Shown here piece by piece: positions 25,704 to 34,207 of a stretch of 64,000 nucleotides of DNA; position 1 is the stretch's first letter, and each line of letters starts with the position of its first letter. The notes beneath the pieces were generated by a model that was not told the origin of the DNA, ran no database searches, and saw only the letters and a program-made list of their open reading frames with translations. The position numbers and the translations under genes are program-made. Source of the stretch: Duganella fentianensis (GTDB lineage: Bacteria > Pseudomonadota > Gammaproteobacteria > Burkholderiales > Burkholderiaceae_D); contig NZ_WWCL01000003.1 in assembly GCF_009857835.1 (NCBI RefSeq), positions 124,001 to 188,000 of the forward strand. Direction: 5' to 3'.

Positions 25704-26147
25704 TTACTGGGGAATTTCCGGCTCCACCAGCTGGGCCAGCAGGGCCAGCGATTCCTGCCAGCCCAGATAGCAGGCTTCAGGCGGGATCACTTCCGGCACG
25801 CCCTGCTGCACCACGGCCATCTCCGTGCCGCAGAACACGCTGCGCAGGGCGATGGTGGTCTGCATCTGGCCGGGCAGATTGGGATCGTCGAAGCTGGCCG
25901 TGTAGATCAGTTTTTCGTTCGGCACCAGTTCCAGATACTCGCCGCCGAAGGCGTGCGTATTGCCACTGGCAAAATGGGTAAAGGACATGCGGTAGCTGCC
26001 GCCCACACGCGCATCGAGGCCATGCACCTTGCCGCTAAAGCCATGCGGCGGCAGCCACTTGGCCAGTGCGTCGGCATCCAGAAACGCCCGGTAGATACGC
26101 TCGGCCGGGGCGCGCATTACGCGGTGCAGCTTGATAGTATGGGTCAT
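25704..26147 (-). CDS. SRPBCC/AHSA1-family protein
   Basis: A 147-residue START-like protein of the AHSA1 (activator of Hsp90 ATPase homologue) subgroup. Family signs are the opening IKLHRVMRAPAERIYRAFLDADALAKWLPP, the GGSYRMSF strand and the GGEYLELVPNEKLIYTASF segment, and the closing GWQESLALLAQLVE helix. Such proteins have a deep hydrophobic ligand pocket; most bacterial members have no assigned ligand or reaction and many are misleadingly named after Hsp90. It is monocistronic, with a strong hairpin terminator downstream and a divergent UPF0303 gene 110 bp upstream. Confidence 0.88.
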   Translation of the reverse strand: MTHTIKLHRVMRAPAERIYRAFLDADALAKWLPPHGFSGKVHGLDARVGGSYRMSFTHFASGNTHAFGGEYLELVPNEKLIYTASFDDPNLPGQMQTTIALRSVFCGTEMAVVQQGVPEVIPPEACYLGWQESLALLAQLVEPEIPQ

Positions 26148-26257
26148 GGTTCTGCTCCAGTAGGATACGGTGGAAGGCCATCAGGCTGCCCCGCGCCACC
26201 TGACCGGCGCAGCAGCTTTACGCTACACTGCCAGCCTGATGAAAGCTACAGGACTAC

Positions 26258-26728
26258 ATGATGGAAAACGAAGCTGAACTGCTGGCGACTCTGGCGCAGC
26301 AGGAAAACGCACTGCAATTTACCACTTTCAGCAGCGATACGGCGCTCGCGCTGGGTCTGAAAGTGATAGAACTGGCCCGGCAGCGGCAGAAAAGTGTCAC
26401 GGTGCAGATCAGCGTGAACGGCAAGCAGGTATTCCAGCATGCCATGCAGGGCTGCACGGCCGATCAGGCCGACTGGATACGGCGCAAGAGCAATGTGGTG
26501 CTGCGCTTTGGCCGCAGCTCGTATGCGGTGGGCTGCGACTATCGCCAGCGCGGTGTGGCCTTCGACCAGCAGAAGCATCTGCCGGCGGAAGAGTACGCGG
26601 CCTTCGGTGGTGCCTTCCCCATCCTGTTGCGCGGCACGGGCATGATAGGCACGGCCGCCGTTTCCGGCCTGCGTCAGGCCGAGGACCATGCGCTGCTGGT
26701 GGAGGCGCTGGAAGCCGTGCTGCGCTAA
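26258..26728 (+). CDS. UPF0303 / heme-degrading-domain (HbpS-like) protein
   Basis: A 156-residue cytosolic protein of the UPF0303 family, related to GlcG/HbpS. Landmarks are FSSDTALALGLKVIELARQR, the VTVQISVNGKQVF strand, WIRRKSNVV and the glycine-rich GTGMIGTAAVSGLRQAEDH near residues 127-145. HbpS-like proteins bind heme and can degrade it slowly, but this is not shown for the whole family. An AGGA box precedes two adjacent ATG codons (26258 and 26261); either may be used. It converges with slyX. Confidence 0.82.
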   Translation: MMENEAELLATLAQQENALQFTTFSSDTALALGLKVIELARQRQKSVTVQISVNGKQVFQHAMQGCTADQADWIRRKSNVVLRFGRSSYAVGCDYRQRGVAFDQQKHLPAEEYAAFGGAFPILLRGTGMIGTAAVSGLRQAEDHALLVEALEAVLR

Positions 26729-26796
26729 TACGGCAGGCAGCCGCCGGCTCGCTGGCGCGCGCCCAGCTGGTGCGCGGCTTGTGTCTGGCGTACGGC

Positions 26797-27009
26797 CTAG
26801 TAGTGCGGGGGCGGTTCGTGCGCCAGCGGGGCGGCGCCCGCATTGCGCGCCTGATCGCGCACATGCTGCACCAGCAGATTGCATAGCTGCTCGAGCTTGT
26901 CGATCTGCTGCTGCTGTTCGTAGACGCGCTGGTTCAGCGCTTCCACCAGATGTTCCTGATGGGCCAGTTTGATTTCTAGGTCGATAAATCGGTCTTCAGT
27001 GTTGCTCAC
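26797..27009 (-). CDS. slyX: SlyX family protein
   Basis: A 70-residue coiled-coil protein. EDRFIDLEIKLAHQEHLVEALNQ and the closing PPPHY are the hallmark of SlyX. The start is the GTG at 27009, because GGGAG lies six nt before it, whereas the upstream in-frame ATG at 27033 has no Shine-Dalgarno. SlyX is a small cytosolic protein found in many proteobacteria; its function is not known. It lies 46 bp downstream of the chemoreceptor gene on the same strand and may be co-transcribed with it. Confidence 0.92.
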   Translation of the reverse strand: MSNTEDRFIDLEIKLAHQEHLVEALNQRVYEQQQQIDKLEQLCNLLVQHVRDQARNAGAAPLAHEPPPHY

Positions 27010-27055
27010 GGCATGCTCCCGGCTGGAAAGCATGCATTCTACCGGCTCCGCCGCT

Positions 27056-28699
27056 TCAGGACTTGGCAATCGCCAGCCGCTTGCCGGCGCCGGCTGGGCC
27101 ACGCCGCTGTAACAGGGTAGGCGCGCTGGCCACGGCAGCTGTCGCCACCGCGTCCGGCACACTGCTGGCGCCTGCCGAAGCGGGCAGCTGGAAGCTGCTG
27201 ACGGCCTTGAGCAGTTCATGCGCCTGCTCGCGCATGCTTTGCGCCGCCGCGGCCGCCTGTTCCACCAGTGCCGCGTTACGCTGGGTCAGGTCGTCCATTT
27301 CCGTGATGGCGCTGTTGACCTCCTCGATGCCCTGAGTCTGGCGGCGGCTGGCCACGCTGATGTCGTTCATGATTTCCGTCACATGGCGTACCGAGGTCAC
27401 GATATTGCCCATGGTCTGGCCCGCCGTATCGGCCAGCTTGCTGCCGGTTTCCACCTTGGCCACCGAGTCGTCGATCAAGTCCTTGATTTCGCGCGCAGCC
27501 TGCGCCGAGCGCTGCGCCAGCCCGCGCACTTCCGTCGCCACCACGGCAAAGCCGCGGCCCTGCTCGCCGGCACGGGCCGCTTCTACCGCCGCATTCAGCG
27601 CCAAAATATTGGTCTGGAAAGCGATCGAATCGATCAGCGAAATGATGTCGACCACGCGTGCCGAGCTTTCCTTGATGGAGGCCATGGTGCCCACCATCTG
27701 CTCCATCACCTGCCCGCCCTGCACGGCCACATCGGAAGCGGACACCACCAGCTGGTTGGCCTGCTGGGCGTGATCGGCATTCTCGCGCACGGTGTCGGTC
27801 AGCTCGTGCATGGAGGCCGCCGTTTCTTCCAGCGAGCTGGCCTGCGATTCCGTGCGGGCCGACAGGTCGGCATTTCCTTGCGCGATTTCGCTGGCTTCCT
27901 GGGTGATCGTATGGCCGGCCGTGCGGATATCCGTCAGCAGATGGGTCCAGTTATCGATCACCGTGCTCAGGGCACGCGACAGCGCGCCCATTTCATCGTC
28001 GCGCCGCATCTCCACCGGCGTGGCCAGATCGCCGGCCGCCAGCCGCTCGGCAGCGGCACAGGCATCGGCGATAGGATGCAGCACGGCGCGGGTGATGGCG
28101 CCGGTCAGCGCCAGCAGCACCAGCGAGCCTACACCCATCACAATCAGAATTATCCATACGGCGCGGCTATCGGCCGTCTTGGCGTCCTGCAGCGACAAGT
28201 CAGCCTGTTTGTTCAGATTGCCCACCACTTTTTCCAGCACGGCGCGCATCTTCTGGTACTGGCTGTCGGCGCTCTGCATGGCGGCCACACCCGTGTTGGC
28301 ATCCATCGATGCCAGATCGAGCGCCTGTGCGACACCGGCGCGGTAGGCTGCCAGCATGGGCAGGGCTAGCGCTGCCTCGTTGGCACCCGTCATATCCTTG
28401 AGCCGGCCAAGCTCGCTGGCGACCTTATCGAGCTCGCCCGAAGTCTGTTTGCCGAAGCTGGCCAGCTCTGCTTCCGTGAGACTGCCGGCAATGGCGATTT
28501 TTGCGTAACTTGCAGAATGAATTTGACCTAGCACATTACTTTGCTGGCTGGCCGTTCGTAGCGCCACGAAGGTACTATCTTTCAAGTCCTGTATCCGGCC
28601 TTCGTTATCCTGCATAGAAGAGTAAGACACGGTACCGAGGAACATCAGGCAGGCTAATGCCGCTGCTGGCACGACCAGCAATTTATGTGCGATCTTCAA
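27056..28699 (-). CDS. Methyl-accepting chemotaxis protein
   Basis: A 547-residue chemoreceptor: first membrane helix about 7-28, a periplasmic four-helix-bundle domain (about 30-180), second membrane helix near 182-204, a HAMP domain with [18 protein letters not shown], and a long signalling coiled coil. The kinase-contact hairpin [20 protein letters not shown] lies near 371-390. No C-terminal NWETF-type methyltransferase tether is seen. The bundle ligand is not readable. Immediately upstream (55 bp) is a secreted Cache protein on the same strand, which could deliver a ligand to this receptor; that is inference. Confidence 0.95.
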   Translation of the reverse strand: MKIAHKLLVVPAAALACLMFLGTVSYSSMQDNEGRIQDLKDSTFVALRTASQQSNVLGQIHSASYAKIAIAGSLTEAELASFGKQTSGELDKVASELGRLKDMTGANEAALALPMLAAYRAGVAQALDLASMDANTGVAAMQSADSQYQKMRAVLEKVVGNLNKQADLSLQDAKTADSRAVWIILIVMGVGSLVLLALTGAITRAVLHPIADACAAAERLAAGDLATPVEMRRDDEMGALSRALSTVIDNWTHLLTDIRTAGHTITQEASEIAQGNADLSARTESQASSLEETAASMHELTDTVRENADHAQQANQLVVSASDVAVQGGQVMEQMVGTMASIKESSARVVDIISLIDSIAFQTNILALNAAVEAARAGEQGRGFAVVATEVRGLAQRSAQAAREIKDLIDDSVAKVETGSKLADTAGQTMGNIVTSVRHVTEIMNDISVASRRQTQGIEEVNSAITEMDDLTQRNAALVEQAAAAAQSMREQAHELLKAVSSFQLPASAGASSVPDAVATAAVASAPTLLQRRGPAGAGKRLAIAKS

Positions 28700-28754
28700 G
28701 GTCTATCCATCCAAAAACGATGCGCGCCGCAGCGCGGCGCGCAGGCACCAAGAA

Positions 28755-29219
28755 TCAAAGATAAATGCCGCCGCAAACTACCGTATCGTTGAGCTTCTCG
28801 CAGTACATCTGCTTGGGCTCGATCTTCTTGTTTTCCGGATTGGTGAACTTATAGTCCTGCCAGAACGTGCCCTTGGATTTACCCAGTTCGACCCGCTCTT
28901 TCACAAAGGCTTTGCCGTCGATATCCTTCAGATCGATCAGATTCTTGCCTACCATTTTGGCATTGCTGCCATGCGCCAGCACCGTGCCGTCGAGCCGGTA
29001 CACGACGATGTACAGATCATGCAGGATGAACTGCGGCGCCTTGGCAGTGAAGTCGCCATAGGCCTTGGCGTCTCCTTCTTTCTTGATATGCGCCACGGCT
29101 TTTTTGACCATGGCTTCGGCATCGGCACGGGTGGCACCACCTTCGGCAGCGTGGAGAGACGGCACCAGCGCGCAAGCAGCCACAGCCAATGCCAGACGGA
29201 GGGAAGTAGTCTTTAGCAT
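28755..29219 (-). CDS. Secreted single-Cache-domain protein (copy 2)
   Basis: A 154-residue protein with a signal peptide (about 1-24, cleavage after LHA) and one Cache-like domain, paralogous to the product at 5664-6134. Shared blocks are MVKKAVAHIKK, LYIVVYRLDGTVLAHG, VGKNLIDLKDIDGKAF and NDTVVCGGIYL. The ATG at 29219, with AGAG upstream, begins a proper leader; an upstream ATG at 29276 adds 19 residues of poor leader character. It is directly upstream of a chemoreceptor gene on the same strand. A periplasmic ligand-binding role feeding that receptor is plausible but unproven. Confidence 0.82.
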   Translation of the reverse strand: MLKTTSLRLALAVAACALVPSLHAAEGGATRADAEAMVKKAVAHIKKEGDAKAYGDFTAKAPQFILHDLYIVVYRLDGTVLAHGSNAKMVGKNLIDLKDIDGKAFVKERVELGKSKGTFWQDYKFTNPENKKIEPKQMYCEKLNDTVVCGGIYL

Positions 29220-29407
29220 GATTTCTCTTTTTGTAATGGAATCAGGATGAAAGTTGACGTGCATTAACATTTGCACGACGACTTCATACTAGTCCTGTTC
29301 TTCCACCCGTGCACAGAGGGCACCGTGAATTGTGTCGGCGCGGCGCGTTTTTACAACATCCGCGCAACACTTAAATCAGCATTATTGGTGTAACCGACAT
29401 GATTGCT

Positions 29408-31468
29408 TCAGGCCTTGGGGGTGGCCAGCAATTCCTTCATTCTTGCCAGCCGCTCTTTGGGGGTCAGCACTTCGGATTCGGTCGGCACGGCCGTGCCCAC
29501 ATCGAGTGCCATTTCCTTGATGAAGCGGGAAGGATCGCAGTGCACCAGCTCGCCGGCGCGCTTGCGTTTCTTGCACCAGCTGATGTGCAGCGTGCGCTGG
29601 GCCCGGGTAATGCCCACGTACATCAGGCGGCGTTCTTCCTGCACCCGCGCGGCGATCTGCTCGGCCGGCGCGTCGGCATCGCCCTTGTGCGGCAGGATGC
29701 CTTCTTCCACCCCCACCAAAAATACATGGGGATATTCCAGCCCTTTCGACGCATGCAGGGTGGACATGCGCACCGCATCGGGGTCTTCGTCCTGCCCTTC
29801 CAGCATGGACATCAGCGCCACCATCTGGGTCAGTTCCAGCACATTCTTTTCGTCGCCATCGCGGTCCTTGCCACCGCGGCCACGTTCCTTGAGCCAGTTG
29901 GTGAATTCCAGCACGTTCTGCCATTTGCTCTGGGCCGCGCGCTCGTCGAACATATCGTACAGATAGGATTCGTAATTGATGGCTTCCAGCAGATCATCCA
30001 GCACCTGCGCCGCATTGTCGCCACTGCCGCCGGGGCCGGGCCGGCTGGCGCGCGCTTCCAGATCGTTGATGAAGTTGCAGAACTCGCGCAGCGGACGCAG
30101 CTGCTTTTCCGCCAGCAGCGCTTCGATGCCGCCCTTGAACACGGCTTCAAACAGCGAGCACTGCCACTGGCCCGAGAAAGTGCCCAGCGTTTCCAGCGTG
30201 GACTGGCCCACCCCGCGCCGTGGCGTAGTGACGGCGCGGATGAAGGCCGGATCATCGTCGGTATTGGCCAGCAGGCGCAGATAGCTGATGATGTCCTTGA
30301 TTTCCGCCTTGTCGAAGAAGCTCTGGCCGCCCGAGATGGTGTAGGGAATGCGCTCCTTGCGCAGGCATTGCTCGATCACGCGGGCCTGATGGTTGCCGCG
30401 GTACAGAATGGCGTAGTCGGACCACTTGTTCTTGCGCTCGAAATGGTCGGCCGAAATCATGATGGCCACCTGCTCGGCTTCCTGATCGTCATTGGCCATG
30501 CCCAGCACCTTGATCGGTTCGCCCAGCCCGTGCTCGGACCACAGCGATTTCTCGAACAGCTTGGGGTTGTTGCCGATCACGGCATTGGCCGCCTGCAGGA
30601 TGCGCGTGGTGGAGCGGTAGTTCTGCTCCAGCTTGATCACGGCCAGATCGGGGAAATCCGTCTGCAGGGTTTTCAGGTTTTCCACCGAAGCACCGCGCCA
30701 TGCGTAGATGGCCTGATCGTCATCGCCCACGGCAGTGAACATGGGTTTCTTGCCCAGCCCCGTCACCATCAGCTTGACCAGCTCGTACTGGCAGGTATTG
30801 GTGTCCTGATACTCGTCCATCAGCAGGTAGCGCAGGCGGCGCTGCCATTTGTCGCGGATAGGTTCGTTGTTGCGGAACAGTTCTACCGGCAGGCGGATCA
30901 GATCATCGAAATCCACCGCCTGATAGGCCGACAGCGTGGCCACATAGCTGGCGTAGATACGGGCCGACTGGGCCTGGTCTTCATCCCTGGCCTGCTGCAG
31001 CGCCAGCACGGGATCGATCAGACCGTTCTTCCACAGCGAGATATCGGTCTGGATGCGGCGCACGATCTGCTTGTCCGTGGTGATGGCCAGATCCTGGATC
31101 AGCGAGCCGCAGTCATCGCTATCGATGATGGAAAAGCGGTCTTTCAGGCCCACCCCGTTGGCTTCCTGCCGCAGGATCTTCACGCCCAGCGAGTGGAAGG
31201 TGGATACGGTCAGCTGCTTGGCCTGACGCGGCTGCTTGAGCAGCTTGGCGATACGCTCCTGCATTTCCAGCGCCGCCTTGTTGGTAAAGGTCAGCGCGGC
31301 AATGGTACGGGGGTCGTAGCCACGGTCTTCGATCAGGTGGGCGATTTTCTGCGTGATCACGCGGGTCTTGCCCGAGCCGGCGCCGGCCAGCACCAGACAG
31401 GGGCCGTCCAGATAGGTCACGGCCTCGCTTTGCGGAACATTCAGGCCGAACATGGGGGCTTTGGACAT
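29408..31468 (-). CDS. rep: ATP-dependent DNA helicase Rep (UvrD family)
   Basis: A 686-residue superfamily 1A helicase, close to E. coli Rep in length (673) and in its opening MSKAPMFGLNVPQSEAV. Walker A is AGAGSGKT near residues 29-36 and Walker B is MDEYQDTN near 218-225. Motif IV-VI segments such as LEQNYRSTTRILQAANAVI, VHVRMSTLHASKGLEY-like and VGITRAQRTLHISWC are intact. Rep unwinds DNA 3' to 5', clears proteins ahead of the replisome and helps restart with PriA, whose gene lies 2.7 kb away. It is monocistronic. Confidence 0.95.
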   Translation of the reverse strand: MSKAPMFGLNVPQSEAVTYLDGPCLVLAGAGSGKTRVITQKIAHLIEDRGYDPRTIAALTFTNKAALEMQERIAKLLKQPRQAKQLTVSTFHSLGVKILRQEANGVGLKDRFSIIDSDDCGSLIQDLAITTDKQIVRRIQTDISLWKNGLIDPVLALQQARDEDQAQSARIYASYVATLSAYQAVDFDDLIRLPVELFRNNEPIRDKWQRRLRYLLMDEYQDTNTCQYELVKLMVTGLGKKPMFTAVGDDDQAIYAWRGASVENLKTLQTDFPDLAVIKLEQNYRSTTRILQAANAVIGNNPKLFEKSLWSEHGLGEPIKVLGMANDDQEAEQVAIMISADHFERKNKWSDYAILYRGNHQARVIEQCLRKERIPYTISGGQSFFDKAEIKDIISYLRLLANTDDDPAFIRAVTTPRRGVGQSTLETLGTFSGQWQCSLFEAVFKGGIEALLAEKQLRPLREFCNFINDLEARASRPGPGGSGDNAAQVLDDLLEAINYESYLYDMFDERAAQSKWQNVLEFTNWLKERGRGGKDRDGDEKNVLELTQMVALMSMLEGQDEDPDAVRMSTLHASKGLEYPHVFLVGVEEGILPHKGDADAPAEQIAARVQEERRLMYVGITRAQRTLHISWCKKRKRAGELVHCDPSRFIKEMALDVGTAVPTESEVLTPKERLARMKELLATPKA

Positions 31469-31599
31469 CGGATCAGGCTCTTGCGGGGAAAATCAGAATC
31501 GCATTGTAGCAGCCCGCAGGAACGGTCCGGACAAGCTAGGGATACTTGCGTTACCATGCAGGATCGAGGTGCTTGCGCCTGACCTGAAACACAAAGATC

Positions 31600-32082
31600 A
31601 TGAAATTCGAACATCTGATAGAAATTAACGACCCGCTCAATCCCCTGCTCGATCCCCTGAGCGTGGAACAACTGTGGCGCGGTCTGGTGCTGCGGGCTGA
31701 ATCGCCGCAGCTATTCATGCCCCATCTCGATGAATGCCTGATCGACGAGCGCAGCGTGGAAGGCTTGCGCCGCCGTTTGCGCTACGGCGAGCTGGTGGTG
31801 GAAGACCGGGTCGAGTTCGAGCCCATGCGGCAAGTACGCTATCTGATCGCGGCGCAGGGTGAAATCAGCGCTTCCAGCCTGATCATGAGCATCGAAAGCC
31901 CGACCGAAGGTTCGCTGTTCGTGCGCTTCCAGTATGACGATGGCCACGATGCCGCCACCGATGCGGCCAACAGCATGTATGACGATTACCGCCGCTCGGC
32001 CTACCATGCGGCCGATCTCGATACCATCCGCGTGCTGCGCGATATGGCCGAGCAGGGCCGGCTGGATTCGCTGCTAAACTGA
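31600..32082 (+). CDS. DUF1857 / SRPBCC-family protein
   Basis: A 160-residue START-like protein of the DUF1857 (AtaL-like) group: it opens FEHLIEINDPLNPLLDPLSVEQLWRGLVLRAESPQLFMP, followed by the RYGELVVEDRVEF strand and a C-terminal helix with YHAADLDTIRVLRDMAEQGRL. No catalytic residue can be named. It ends exactly where the convergent HD-GYP gene ends. The function is unknown; a ligand-binding role is suggested by the fold only. Confidence 0.85.
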   Translation: MKFEHLIEINDPLNPLLDPLSVEQLWRGLVLRAESPQLFMPHLDECLIDERSVEGLRRRLRYGELVVEDRVEFEPMRQVRYLIAAQGEISASSLIMSIESPTEGSLFVRFQYDDGHDAATDAANSMYDDYRRSAYHAADLDTIRVLRDMAEQGRLDSLLN

Positions 32083-33090
32083 TCAGGCGGCCGCGCGCCC
32101 GCCCCACACCTGTTCCATACGCAGCGGTGGCGCCTGCAGGGCTGCCGCCTGGGCCGTGGTGAGCGCATCGCGGATGCCGTGCACGCCGGCGCGGGTGTCA
32201 CGCGGTTCGCTGCGCGCCAGCGGCCCGCTGCGCGGGCACAGTATGGTTTCCACCTGCGGCGTGGTCGATTGCACGCCGCGCCTTGCCACCACCGCCACTT
32301 CACCGTTCAGCAGACGCACATAGGTGCCTACCGGGTAGATGCCCAGCGCGCGGATCAGCATGGGCGCCAGATTGCCATCCACGGTGACATTGGCATCGAG
32401 CAGCAGATCGCGCAGGGCCAGATTCGGTGCCATGGTCTTGCGGTAGGCGCGCTCGCTGACGCGCGCGCAATAGCGGTCGGCCAGCGCCAGCAGCCTTGCC
32501 AGCGGCGGGATCTGGGCGCCCGATTTACGCAGCGGATAACCGCTGCCATCTTCATTCTCGTGGTGGTGCAGCACGCATTCCAGCCAGCGGGCATCGTCGA
32601 TGCCGGCCGCGCGCAGCAATTGCACGCCGCGCTCGCAATGATTGAGCACCATGGCGCGGTCGCTGCTGCACAGCTCCTCGCTGCATTCCTGCAGGCGCTG
32701 GTGCTGGGCCAGCATGCCCACATTCATGGTCAGGGCGGCCAGCGTCAGGCTGCGCACATCCTGTGCCGCCAGCTGGCGCGCCTGTCCCAGCAGATGGACG
32801 ATGATGGCGCTGTTCAGGCTGTGACGTATGCTGTAGGACAGGCCTTGCTGGTTATGCAGGATAGCTGCCACGGCCACATCGGTATCCACCGCCACCGCCT
32901 TGGCCACCAGACCGGCGACCATCTCCAGCCGTGCCACCACATCGTGCGGCGCCGCGCCGTGTTCGATCAGCGGCAGCAGCGCTGCAAGCTGCTGGCCGGC
33001 GGCATTGAGTTTGCGTACGGCCGACGCCGGCACGCTGCTCTGGCCGCTGTAATCTTCGTGATCGGCCGCCGTCACTTTACGTATATTCAT
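32083..33090 (-). CDS. Degenerate HD-GYP-domain protein
   Basis: A 335-residue protein with an HD-GYP-like domain (about 50-245) and a C-terminal beta-rich extension. The GYP-type motif HHHENEDGSGYP is present at about 173-185 and downstream ALADRY is conserved, but the HD signature normally reading LLHDIGK is LTMNVGM near 116-122, so the metal-binding His-Asp pair is missing. It probably no longer hydrolyses cyclic-di-GMP and may act as a binding or scaffold protein. Start at 33090 (MNIRKVTA) fits the domain edge; an upstream ATG at 33144 is also in frame. It diverges from the ArgP-type gene. Confidence 0.8.
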   Translation of the reverse strand: MNIRKVTAADHEDYSGQSSVPASAVRKLNAAGQQLAALLPLIEHGAAPHDVVARLEMVAGLVAKAVAVDTDVAVAAILHNQQGLSYSIRHSLNSAIIVHLLGQARQLAAQDVRSLTLAALTMNVGMLAQHQRLQECSEELCSSDRAMVLNHCERGVQLLRAAGIDDARWLECVLHHHENEDGSGYPLRKSGAQIPPLARLLALADRYCARVSERAYRKTMAPNLALRDLLLDANVTVDGNLAPMLIRALGIYPVGTYVRLLNGEVAVVARRGVQSTTPQVETILCPRSGPLARSEPRDTRAGVHGIRDALTTAQAAALQAPPLRMEQVWGGRAAA

Positions 33091-33309
33091 TGCTGTTAAT
33101 AGAAAGCCACCGAGTTCGCAGCATACGACGTTTTTTAGTGACAATGTGTGAGAATGTTGTATTTTTGCACTGCATTTTCACCGACGCATTACCGGCTGAG
33201 GGGCAGGCCTGTGGCGTCGCAGTGCAACAGGCCGATACTGAATTCATGTACGCAGAGGGCAACTAGTATTAGTATCACTTATTGTTTTGGATATTTATAA
33301 GTGCAGCTT

Positions 33310-34200
33310 ATGGGAACTCTCGATTACCGTGCACTGGCTGTACTCGATGCGGTCGTCAGTCAGGGCAGCTTCGAAAAAGCTGCCCTGGCGCTGGGCATCA
33401 GTCAGTCGGCCGTGTCGCAACGCATCAAGGCGCTCGAAGATGCCGCTGGCCGCCTGCTGATCATCCGTGGCCAGCCAGCCGTACCCACAGGGCTGGGCAT
33501 GCGGCTGGTATCGCACCACCGCAGTGTGCGCCTGATGGAAGCAGCGCTCGACATTGATCTGGGCCACAGCACCAGCATGCCGGAAATTGCCCTCGCGGTG
33601 GATGGCGCCAGCCTGGGCACATGGTTTCCCCTCTGCCTGCAGCCGCTACTGTCGCCGCCGCGCTGCCAGCTGAAGATCCATAGCGCACCACGCGAACAGG
33701 CCCTGCAACTGATACAGGAAGGCAGCGTATTCGGCGCCATCCTGCCCGCCAGCCACGGCGCGCTGCCGGCCAGCGGTGCCGACATCACGCCACTGGGCAA
33801 GCTGCGCTATGTCTGCGTGGCCACGCCGGCATTTGCCGCCCACTGGTTCGGTGACGGCTACTCCATCGAAGCGGCGCGGCTGGCGCCTGCCATCGTCAGC
33901 GACGCCGAGCTGATGGCCGGCTATCTGCACCAGACGCTTGGCCTGCAGGGCGCTTACCCGCACCACAGCATGCCGCCCTCGGCGGCCAGCACGGAATGCC
34001 TGTACGGCAGCCTGGGCTACGGCCTGATGCCGCTGCTGCAAGTGTCCGCAGCGCTGGCGGCGGAGCGGCTGGTGGAACTGACGCCGGGCCAGCCCGTCGA
34101 TGTGGCATTGGAATGGCACGCCTGGAATCTGGATACGCCGTTCACTCGTGCCCTCAGCGAGCAGATCATCAGTACCGCCAGACGCTACCTGCTGCAGTAA
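33310..34200 (+). CDS. argP: LysR-family regulator of the ArgP/LysG type
   Basis: A 296-residue LysR-type regulator. The opening TLDYRALAVLDAVVSQGSFEKAALALGISQSAVSQRIKALED is the helix-turn-helix and matches ArgP (IciA), which begins similarly and activates the lysine/arginine exporter gene. The ligand-binding part occupies about 95-290. The ATG at 33310 is preferred to the GTG at 33301 because ArgP proteins start three to four residues before DYR. The usual partner, an argO/lysE exporter, is not adjacent; the neighbours are a degenerate HD-GYP gene and priA. ArgP is also historically named as an inhibitor of chromosome initiation, which may be coincidental here. Confidence 0.82.
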   Translation: MGTLDYRALAVLDAVVSQGSFEKAALALGISQSAVSQRIKALEDAAGRLLIIRGQPAVPTGLGMRLVSHHRSVRLMEAALDIDLGHSTSMPEIALAVDGASLGTWFPLCLQPLLSPPRCQLKIHSAPREQALQLIQEGSVFGAILPASHGALPASGADITPLGKLRYVCVATPAFAAHWFGDGYSIEAARLAPAIVSDAELMAGYLHQTLGLQGAYPHHSMPPSAASTECLYGSLGYGLMPLLQVSAALAAERLVELTPGQPVDVALEWHAWNLDTPFTRALSEQIISTARRYLLQ

Positions 34201-34207
34201 AACCGGC

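Noticed and set aside
29330..29380. Possible flagellar sigma-28 promoter upstream of the Cache-chemoreceptor pair (TAAA ... GCCGACAC on the minus strand)
   Set aside because: The spacing between the two elements is about 10 bp rather than the required 15, and the second element is imperfect.
29399..31582. A 727-codon plus-strand frame opposite rep, and similar long frames opposite ahpF (10448-12133), the GGDEF-EAL gene (12972-15632) and dcp genes
   Set aside because: They lie opposite clear genes, are His/Gln/Arg-rich as expected for GC-rich antisense frames, and have no motifs or ribosome binding sites.
33310..34200. ArgP (IciA) treated as evidence for a local replication-initiation control module with the DnaA boxes
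   Set aside because: The IciA role in initiation is disputed and LysR genes are common; its nearness to the cluster (2.1 kb, with priA between) is not evidence by itself.
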